Source: Pyrodictium delaneyi (GTDB lineage Archaea; Thermoproteota; Thermoprotei_A; Sulfolobales; Pyrodictiaceae). Taken from it: a stretch of 5,748 nucleotides of DNA. How positions within the stretch are numbered: position 1 is the first letter of the stretch; each line of letters starts with the position of its first letter. The position numbers were made by a program, and so were the translations under genes. The notes beneath the pieces were generated by a model. That model was given only the letters and a program-made list of their open reading frames with translations. It did not search any database and had not been told where the DNA came from. Below are positions 1 to 5,250 of the stretch, in pieces. Location of the stretch: contig DQVR01000081.1 in assembly GCA_015661645.1 (NCBI GenBank), positions 1 to 5,748 on the forward strand, written 5' to 3'.

Positions 1-1
1 G

Positions 2-5
2 GGTG
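2..5 (+). promoter_or_regulatory. Shine-Dalgarno-like GGTG before the aminotransferase
   Basis: GGTG sits eight bases before the GTG at 14, good spacing for an archaeal ribosome-binding site. The same type of site (GGTGG, seven bases) precedes the gene starting at 5251. It is what supports choosing 14 as the start. Nothing further upstream is visible, so promoter and operon partners are unknown. Confidence 0.45.
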
Positions 6-13
6 CCAGCATA

Positions 14-1222
14 GTGGACTACTCTAAGTTCTTCTCGGACTACGTGAACGCGATAAAGGCCTCTGATATACGGGAGCTGCTAAAGATAGTAGAGAAGGGC
101 AGCGTGATAAGCCTAGCTGGAGGCCTGCCAGACCCACGTAGCTTCCCTAAGGAAGAGATAGCGAGGATAGCCGTGGAGGTAATAGAGAGGTTTGGCGAGA
201 AGGCTCTCCAGTATAGCCCGACACGCGGTGTATCCTACTTTCTCGAAGCGTTGAAGAACTTCTCGAAGAGGCACGGGATTGCCGTAAACGATGAAGACGG
301 TATAATAGCTACTGTTGGCAGCCAGCAGGCCCTCTACATCTTCGGCAGAGCGGTGCTCAATCCCGGAGATTACGTGGTCACAGAGGAGCCCACCTATCTC
401 GGGATGCTTCAGGCCTTCCGGGGCGTAGGAGCGCGCTACTTAACTGTGCCCATAGATGAGGACGGTATGCGTACTGATAAGCTCGAAGAGATGCTCAAGA
501 AGGTAAAGAGCGAGGGACTAAAGATCAAGATGATATACACCGTGCCAACATGCCATAACCCAGCCGGCACGACGCTCCCAATGGATAGGCGAAGACACCT
601 ACTAGAACTAGCCGAAGAATACGACTTACTAGTAGTTGAGGACGACCCCTATAGCTTCATAACCTTCGAGGAGCGTGACGTAAAGCCGCTGAAGACCCTG
701 GACCGTAGCGGTAGGGTCATCTACATGAGTACTGTGAGCAAGATACTAGCCCCAGGGCTGCGGCTAGGCTGGGCTATAGGCCCAGACAAGCTCATATCTA
801 GGATGGAGTTGGTAAAGCAGGAGATAGATCTGCATACTTCGACACTAAGCCAGTACATAGCCGCCGAGGCTATGAACCGCGGGATAATAGACAAACATAT
901 ACCTTTCATAAAGAAGCTCTACCGCGAGAAGCGCGACGCGATGCTAGCAGCACTCGAAGAATATATGCCCGAGGGCGTGAGGTGGACGAAGCCGATAGGC
1001 GGGCTATTCGTCTGGGTATGGCTCCCCGAGGGTATTAACAGTCGTAAGCTGTTACAGAAGGCTATAGAGAAGGGAGTCGTGTTCGTTCCCGGAGACTCGT
1101 TCTATCCTAGCGGCGGTGGTGAGAACACGATGAGGCTAAACTTCAGCTATCCAAGCCCAGAGGAGATACGGGAGGGAGTACGCCGTATAGCCAAGGCGAT
1201 AAAGGAGTACAACGCTGGCTAA
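14..1222 (+). CDS. PLP-dependent class I/II aminotransferase (LysN / aromatic / KAT II-like)
   Basis: A 402-residue fold-type I aminotransferase that should move an amino group between an amino acid and a 2-oxo acid in the cytoplasm using pyridoxal phosphate. Visible landmarks in order: the SLAGGLPDPRSFP substrate-recognition segment (33-45), Y67 in LQYSPTRG, the phosphate loop GSQQAL (102-107), NPAG (182-185), the cofactor-ring pair D210 and Y213 in EDDPY, the Schiff-base lysine K243 in SKILAPGLRLGW with R250, and the carboxylate-binding R374 in MRLNFSYP. Length and motif order match the family (about 400 residues), so it looks intact. The closest described relatives include 2-aminoadipate aminotransferase LysN, archaeal aromatic aminotransferases and kynurenine aminotransferase II; these are broad in substrate and I cannot choose among them. 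The GTG at 14 is favoured because a GGTG lies eight bases before it; the frame is open to the window edge, so an earlier start is possible. Its stop overlaps the stop of the opposing gene. Confidence 0.93.
   Translation: MDYSKFFSDYVNAIKASDIRELLKIVEKGSVISLAGGLPDPRSFPKEEIARIAVEVIERFGEKALQYSPTRGVSYFLEALKNFSKRHGIAVNDEDGIIATVGSQQALYIFGRAVLNPGDYVVTEEPTYLGMLQAFRGVGARYLTVPIDEDGMRTDKLEEMLKKVKSEGLKIKMIYTVPTCHNPAGTTLPMDRRRHLLELAEEYDLLVVEDDPYSFITFEERDVKPLKTLDRSGRVIYMSTVSKILAPGLRLGWAIGPDKLISRMELVKQEIDLHTSTLSQYIAAEAMNRGIIDKHIPFIKKLYREKRDAMLAALEEYMPEGVRWTKPIGGLFVWVWLPEGINSRKLLQKAIEKGVVFVPGDSFYPSGGGENTMRLNFSYPSPEEIREGVRRIAKAIKEYNAG
1219..1222. other. Tail-to-tail overlap of two stop codons
   Basis: The four bases CTAA serve both strands: TAA (1220-1222) ends the plus-strand aminotransferase and TAG (1221-1219 read on the minus strand) ends the dehydrogenase-like gene. 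No spacer remains for a separate terminator, so transcription from either side must end inside the opposing coding region or run antisense into it. Confidence 0.9.
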
Positions 1223-2100
1223 ATCTTAAACTTAAAGACATAGCCCAACAAAGGCCCGCTATTCCAGGGAGGTACAGAGGGCTCATCTACAACGCCTATG
1301 TTCTCTTCTATGACTCTACGTGTCTTGCTGAGCAGTATTTTCGCACAGCCGGCTTCTCCGCCGTGAACCGTGACTATTTCTAGACGCTTGCATCCCCTGC
1401 AAGAGGGCCAGGCGTGGAACGCGAAAGCTGGGTGAAGTAGTAGCTTCCGCGGTCTAGAGGCCAATAGTACGCGTTCAAGCGTATACACGTCTAGGGATGC
1501 GGCAACAACTACATCATACCGCTGGTTTACCTTCTCCACGGGCTCTAGTCCCAAGCTCCTGGCCAAACGCTTAGCACTACTCCTGCCGGTATAGAGCGAC
1601 ACCTTGTAGCCCATATCGCTGAGTATAAGGGCCGTGAATAGCCCGAAACTACTACCTCCCGTGACCAGCACCTTATCGGCGTCTGCTACTGTGCTTGCTG
1701 CTTCACATGCAATAGAAGAGTCCAAGAGGAAAACGGCGAGCGGGCTGGTATCGTTCACCTCTATTAGGTGTGTAGAGGGTACAGATACGTAGCTTGCTAG
1801 AAACCCGTCGCCCCTTAGGGGCGGGAGATAATTTTCATCTACACGTAGTAGTGCGGCTCTCTTGCCGGCAAGTGAGGTATCAGCGTCCACCCCGAGCTCT
1901 ACTACCGTGCCGGCGCCGGAGCAGCCCATTACAACCCCATTCTCGGTCGGTAGGATGCCCGTTGCCACAGCAGTGTCGAGGGGGCACCAGCGGGCAAACT
2001 CTACACGGAGTAAAACCCAGCCTCGTGGGACTAGCGGTAGGAGACGCTGTTCCAGCCGGGGCTCGCCACGCCACACGATGGCTTTGTACTCGGACGCCAA
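1219..2100 (-). CDS. Short medium-chain dehydrogenase/reductase (alcohol dehydrogenase-like) protein, zinc ligands degenerate
   Basis: A 293-residue protein with the layout of the medium-chain dehydrogenase/reductase superfamily: a GroES-like N-terminal domain (about 1-115), then a Rossmann domain with the nucleotide loop TGGSSFG (147-153). GDGFLASYVSVP (97-108) matches the usual GGFAEYV-like strand, and C39 in WCPLD sits where the first catalytic-zinc cysteine is expected. The family's GHE motif is replaced by GCSGAG (59-64), removing the His and Glu, and the structural-zinc lobe with its four cysteines is missing; zinc enzymes of this family usually have about 340-350 residues. TGRSSAK after the second Rossmann strand hints at NADPH rather than NADH (inference). 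C234 and C237 form a CxxC near the C-terminus. The TTG at 2100 is the only usable start: the frame is closed upstream by a stop at 2131-2133, and MASEYKAIVW resembles family N-termini. It follows guaA by 19 bases, probably in one transcript. Substrate unknown; a non-enzymatic or zinc-free reductase role is possible. Confidence 0.78.
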   Translation of the reverse strand: MASEYKAIVWRGEPRLEQRLLPLVPRGWVLLRVEFARWCPLDTAVATGILPTENGVVMGCSGAGTVVELGVDADTSLAGKRAALLRVDENYLPPLRGDGFLASYVSVPSTHLIEVNDTSPLAVFLLDSSIACEAASTVADADKVLVTGGSSFGLFTALILSDMGYKVSLYTGRSSAKRLARSLGLEPVEKVNQRYDVVVAASLDVYTLERVLLASRPRKLLLHPAFAFHAWPSCRGCKRLEIVTVHGGEAGCAKILLSKTRRVIEENIGVVDEPSVPPWNSGPLLGYVFKFKI

Positions 2101-2119
2101 GCCGGGGTTACACCACGCT

Positions 2120-3613
2120 CTACTGGGGCTCTATGGTTGCTGGCGGCTTCGTAGTAACGGCGTAAGCCACCATGGTGACCCTGGCTATCTCGGAGGTTAT
2201 CCGCCGCGATATACGGTCAAGCACGTCGTATGGTATACGTGTCCAGTCAGCAGTCATTCCATCGTCGCTCTCCACTACCCTGACTATGACTATATGGCCC
2301 TCCTCGCGCCGGTCGCCCTTCACGCCCACCCAGCGGTCATCACCGACGACGGCAAAAGCCTGCCATACACGCTCGTAGAGCCCAGCCCTTCTCAGCTCAT
2401 CCTCGACTATCTTTGAAGCCTTGCGGGCTATCTCTAGCTTCTCTTCGGTGACCTCGCCGATAACGCGTACAGCTAGACCAGGCCCGGGGAACGGGTGTCT
2501 AAACGCTAGCTCCCTGGGCAGCCCAAGCGCGAGCGCTAGCCTCCGGACCTCGTCCTTGTAGAACTCCCGGAGGGGCTCAACAACCTCCAAGCCCAGCCAG
2601 CTAGGCAGCCCGCCCACGTTGTGGTGGCTCTTTATACGGTCGGCCCCCGGCGCGGCTCCCGACTCTATCACGTCGGGGTAGAGGGTACCCTGAGCCAGGT
2701 ACTTTATGTCAGGGTTCTCTTCTACGATTCTCTTGAATATCTTGGCGAACATCTCTCCGATGCGCTTCCTCTTCTCCTCGGGGTCGCTAACACCCCGAAT
2801 AGCTTCAAAGAACTCCTTCCCGGCATCTATCACGAGCGGCTTTATCCCAGCGGACTCTAGTATTCTAACGGTCTCCTCGACTTCCCCTTCTCTAAAGAAC
2901 CCGTGGTCAACAAGCACGGCTAGGAGTCTCTCGCCTACGGCTCGCTGGAGCAGTACGGCAGTAACCGTTGAGTCAACGCCACCGCTAACAGCAACCAGGA
3001 CCCGCCCATCCCGTATCCTGCTCTGCAGGTCGGATACTATGGAGTCTATGAGGTTCTCCGGCCTCCACCAGGGCTCTGCTCCTGCTAGCTTGGCGAAGTT
3101 TGCTAGAAGCTGGCGTCCCCTGGGTGTATGGGACACCTCGGGGTGGAACTGCACACCGTAGACCAGTGTGTCTCCGTGCTGCTTCTTGAACGCTGCCACG
3201 TAGCTGTTCTCGCTGACAGCTAGCAGCCTGGCGCCAGGCGGCACCTCGCGGACACAGTCGCCGTGGCTCATCCATGTCTGCTCCTCTGGCTCCCAGCCCT
3301 CGAAGAGGGGGTCGCTAGTGTCTAGTACCCGTACCATGGTGCGGCCGTATTCTCTACAGCCCTGGTCCACTTTGCCTCCAAGCATCTCGGCGAGGAGGTG
3401 AAAGCCGTAGCAGATACCCAGCACTGGCTTACCCAGCTCCAGTATCCACTCGGGAACACGTGGCGCCCCAGGAGCGTAGACGCTTGGCGGCCCACCAGAG
3501 AGCACTATTGCTTTGACGCTCGGGTCCCCTAGGTCTTCACGCCTAAGTAGACTGTAGGGAATTATCTCCGCGTAGAAGCCCTGCTCTCGTAGCCTCCGCG
3601 CTATAAGGTGCAT
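2120..3613 (-). CDS. guaA: GMP synthase (glutamine-hydrolysing), fused two-domain form; true N-terminus lies upstream
   Basis: Makes GMP from XMP, ATP and glutamine, the last step of guanine nucleotide synthesis; cytoplasmic and dimeric in known members. Numbered from the ATG at 3613: a class I glutamine amidotransferase domain (1-175) with LSGGPPSVY (38-46), nucleophile C68 in GICYG and the triad partners H157 and E159 in QFHPEVSH; an N-type ATP pyrophosphatase domain with SGGVDST (210-216), VDHGFFREGE, the AQGTLYPDVIESG segment (307-319) and KSHHNVGGLP; then the dimerisation domain with RHPFPGPGLAVRVIGE (372-387), MTADW and the terminal KPPATIE. Many euryarchaea split the two catalytic parts into separate genes; here they are one chain. 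GICYGFH replaces the common GICYGMQ. The ATG at 3613 is the only standard in-frame start, but it would delete the conserved first strand, whose sequence RIVVVGFGGQY is encoded just upstream; the complete protein is therefore probably about 513-515 residues. It is divergent from guaB and leads into the dehydrogenase-like gene. Confidence 0.96.
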   Translation of the reverse strand: MHLIARRLREQGFYAEIIPYSLLRREDLGDPSVKAIVLSGGPPSVYAPGAPRVPEWILELGKPVLGICYGFHLLAEMLGGKVDQGCREYGRTMVRVLDTSDPLFEGWEPEEQTWMSHGDCVREVPPGARLLAVSENSYVAAFKKQHGDTLVYGVQFHPEVSHTPRGRQLLANFAKLAGAEPWWRPENLIDSIVSDLQSRIRDGRVLVAVSGGVDSTVTAVLLQRAVGERLLAVLVDHGFFREGEVEETVRILESAGIKPLVIDAGKEFFEAIRGVSDPEEKRKRIGEMFAKIFKRIVEENPDIKYLAQGTLYPDVIESGAAPGADRIKSHHNVGGLPSWLGLEVVEPLREFYKDEVRRLALALGLPRELAFRHPFPGPGLAVRVIGEVTEEKLEIARKASKIVEDELRRAGLYERVWQAFAVVGDDRWVGVKGDRREEGHIVIVRVVESDDGMTADWTRIPYDVLDRISRRITSEIARVTMVAYAVTTKPPATIEPQ

Positions 3614-3668
3614 GTACTGGCCGCCGAAGCCGACTACTACTATCCTATCCCTCTTCTGCAGGGCTCAT
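3614..3668 (-). other. Upstream coding extension of GuaA with non-standard start or +1 frame offset
   Basis: Read in the guaA frame, 3661-3614 encodes LQKRDRIVVVGFGGQY, running directly into MHLIARR. This is the first beta strand and QYxHLIARR motif of the GuaA amidotransferase domain, so it should be part of the protein. It has no ATG, GTG or TTG; the frame is closed by TGA at 3667-3665. The in-frame candidate is CTG at 3661-3659. An ATG at 3668-3666 opens a 7-codon frame (MSPAEEG, then TAG) one base out of register. Losing one C from the CCC at 3649-3651 would join it as MSPAEEDRIVVVGFGGQYM. A sequencing or assembly error, CTG initiation and +1 frameshifting are the three readings. Confidence 0.75.
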
Positions 3669-3747
3669 ACCCCGTGTCGCCCGGGGCAGCACCGCCGGGG
3701 GATTATTAGCCCGGTCCTCCGCATGCCTGGGTACGGGTTACAGAGTA
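3669..3747. promoter_or_regulatory. Divergent guaA/guaB promoter region
   Basis: This GC-rich spacer separates the divergent guaA and guaB starts. Its only AT-rich island is GATTATTAG at 3701-3709, read CTAATAATC on the minus strand; either reading is a weak archaeal TATA-like element. With the usual distance of about 25 bases, transcripts would begin near 3731 for guaB (leader about 17 bases) and near 3680 for guaA (leader about 10-20 bases depending on start). A clear Shine-Dalgarno is lacking for both genes, in keeping with short-leader or leaderless archaeal mRNAs. Promoter activity is inferred from position and composition only. Confidence 0.5.
3695..3714. repeat. CCGGG/CCCGG inverted repeat around the AT island
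   Basis: CCGGG at 3695-3699 and CCCGG at 3710-3714 are perfect inverted copies separated by ten bases that contain the GATTATTAG island. A second small inverted pair, CCCCG (3670-3674) and CGGGG (3682-3686) with a seven-base gap, lies toward guaA. The first could be a symmetric operator over the shared promoter; the arms are short in a GC-rich spacer, so chance is a real alternative. Confidence 0.4.
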
Positions 3748-5157
3748 TTGACGCGGGATGCGAGATTTGTTGAGGCACTTGGCTTCGACGATGTGGTGCT
3801 CATCCCGGGTCTCAGCCCTGTCGAGCCATGGCAGGTGGACATAACCAGTAAGGCCTCGCGGAACGTTGGAGTCAATGTGCCGCTCCTCTCGTCGCCAATG
3901 GACACTGTCAGTGAGTGGCGGCTAGCTGTAGCTCTTGCACTCCTAGGCGGTGTGGGAGTTATACACCGGAACATGCCGATAGAGGAGCAGCGCAGCCACG
4001 TAGAGCGGGTGAAGAACCACCCGGTAGTAGAGCTGGCAGACGTGGCCGTATACGAGGGCGAGGAGTGCTGTCGTGTACGGGAGGCTATAAGAGGTCTAGG
4101 CCTACGCCAGCTGCCTGTAGTAGACAGCGCCGAGACAGTAAAAGGATACATAGAGTTTGTTGATCTTGAAGCATGTAGCTGCGGCACACCAGCGGCAAAG
4201 CTGGTAAAACCAGGCCCCGTCTTCGAGCTGGGCGAGGAAGGAAAGGCAATCGATTATGTGAAACGTGGGAAGCTCGACGCGGCAGCAGTGACCCTTAGGG
4301 GCAGGTTTCTGGGCACGGTTACCGTCCATGAGGCTCTAGCAGTCTACAACCCAGCTCTTGACGAGGAGGGGAGGCTACGGGTAGCAGTAGCCGTATCACC
4401 CTTTGACGCTAAAAGGGCCGAGACGCTAGACGGTATAGCCGACATACTCGTATCAGATGTGGCACACTTCCACAACGTAAACGTGCTCGACGCAGCAAAG
4501 AGGCTCGTGAAGAGCCTGGAGTCGGACTTTGTAGCAGGCAATCTTGGTACACGTGAAGGCGTGCTCGATACGGTGTCGAAGCTAGAGAAGGTTGACGGTC
4601 TAAGGATGGGCATCGCCGGCGGATCGATATGCACAACCAGCGGTGTCACGGGCGTAGCTGCGCCTACACTGTTTGCTGTAATACAGGCCCGTAGCGCCCT
4701 AGAGGAAATGGGTATTGAGCTGGGCACCATACCGGTAATAGCCGATGGCGGGGTCAGAGGCCCAGGCGACGCCGTCAAGGCGCTAGCAGCAGGCGCATCA
4801 GCGGTCATGACCGGCTACATGCTCGCCGGCACTGATGAAGCAGCCGCGCCCCTGGTTAGAATAGGCAACAAGCTCTACAAGCCATACCGTGGCATGGCCA
4901 GTCAGGGTGCTCTCGAGAAGCGCTATGCCGCTGACCGCTACTCTAGAGTAGCTAAGCGTGTCGAGGAGGGTATAGAGGGGCTGGTAGAGTACCGCGGATG
5001 CGTACGTAGAGTTGTCCTCGAGTTCGCTGAGGGGTTAAAGGCTGGGCTAGGCTATGCCGGTGCGTCATCTATACCCGAGTTGTGGAGGAAGGCGCGTTTC
5101 GCTAGGATAACTAGCAGGATAGGAGCCTATATGGGCGTAGTAAAGACAAGCTTGTAA
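3748..5157 (+). CDS. guaB: IMP dehydrogenase, divergent archaeal form with CBS module
   Basis: Oxidises IMP to XMP with NAD+, the first committed step to GMP, feeding the GuaA encoded next door. The 469 residues form a TIM barrel interrupted by a shortened CBS pair (about 92-205). Seen in order: FDDVVLIPG (13-21), SSPMDTVSE (48-56), GGVGVIHRNM (67-76), SDVAHFHN (236-243, where DTAHGHS is usual), GNLGT (264-268), the catalytic C295 in GIAGGSICTT, IADGGVRGPGD (331-341), GASAVMTGYMLAGT, GMASQGA, and the flap pair R397-Y398. The usual loop is GIGPGSICTTR; here P and the second G of that loop and the R are changed. The C-terminus after FARIT lacks the bacterial ESHxHDV cation-binding motif. C107, C108, C143 and C145 cluster in the CBS module. 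The TTG at 3748 is the first standard in-frame codon and gives the normal N-terminal length. A GMP reductase-like activity (as in GuaB1 proteins) is the main alternative, less likely beside guaA. Confidence 0.92.
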   Translation: MTRDARFVEALGFDDVVLIPGLSPVEPWQVDITSKASRNVGVNVPLLSSPMDTVSEWRLAVALALLGGVGVIHRNMPIEEQRSHVERVKNHPVVELADVAVYEGEECCRVREAIRGLGLRQLPVVDSAETVKGYIEFVDLEACSCGTPAAKLVKPGPVFELGEEGKAIDYVKRGKLDAAAVTLRGRFLGTVTVHEALAVYNPALDEEGRLRVAVAVSPFDAKRAETLDGIADILVSDVAHFHNVNVLDAAKRLVKSLESDFVAGNLGTREGVLDTVSKLEKVDGLRMGIAGGSICTTSGVTGVAAPTLFAVIQARSALEEMGIELGTIPVIADGGVRGPGDAVKALAAGASAVMTGYMLAGTDEAAAPLVRIGNKLYKPYRGMASQGALEKRYAADRYSRVAKRVEEGIEGLVEYRGCVRRVVLEFAEGLKAGLGYAGASSIPELWRKARFARITSRIGAYMGVVKTSL

Positions 5158-5250
5158 GCATACTAGCTAGCATGACCGCTTTTAATAATATCTCATTTTA
5201 AAGTGCTCTTAGCCTAAGCTATAGGTAGTAATATCAGTGGTGGACACTCT
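5158..5250 (+). promoter_or_regulatory. guaB 3' end and promoter of the downstream TIM-barrel gene
   Basis: A 93-base spacer far richer in A and T than the genes. It holds TTTTAATAATAT (5180-5191) and TTTTAAA (5196-5202). The second is a good archaeal TATA box: a start of transcription about 25 bases on, near 5223, leaves a leader of about 28 bases that includes the ribosome site at 5238-5242. The first may be an alternative TATA box or the T-rich release site for guaB transcripts; no GC hairpin followed by a T run is present. CTAGCTAGC near 5163-5171 is a small self-complementary stretch without a clear role. Confidence 0.55.
5238..5242 (+). promoter_or_regulatory. Shine-Dalgarno-like GGTGG that sets the start of the 3' gene
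   Basis: TGGTGG ends at 5243, with GGTGG-type pairing potential to the 16S tail, about seven bases before TTG at 5251. The downstream frame has no ATG or GTG between the stop at 5215-5217 and this TTG, so site and codon together fix the start. Confidence 0.55.

Noticed and set aside
1862..2416. Long open frame on the plus strand, 184 codons
   Set aside because: It lies antisense across the dehydrogenase-like gene and the end of guaA, both clearly coding on the minus strand; its translation is low-complexity Ser/Pro/Arg/His with no family motif.
2706..3161. Plus-strand open frame, 151 codons, inside guaA
   Set aside because: Antisense to the ATP pyrophosphatase part of guaA; Ser/Thr/Arg-rich with no recognisable domain, typical of a shadow in GC-rich DNA.
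3670..3700. Possible hairpin terminator or riboswitch in the gua spacer
   Set aside because: The CCCCG/CGGGG stem is only five base pairs with no T run, and no conserved aptamer such as the guanine riboswitch core is visible; such riboswitches are bacterial in known cases.
3723..3725. ATG as the start of guaB
   Set aside because: It is in a different frame from guaB and meets TGA at 3771-3773; the TTG at 3748 is in frame and gives the normal length before FDDVVLIPG.
3738..4187. Minus-strand open frame, 149 codons, opposite guaB
   Set aside because: Antisense shadow of guaB; Ser/Thr/Arg-rich translation, no motif, no ribosome site.
4344..4808. Minus-strand open frame, 154 codons, opposite guaB
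   Set aside because: Opposite the conserved catalytic half of guaB; Ala/Ser/Pro-rich, with no support as a gene.
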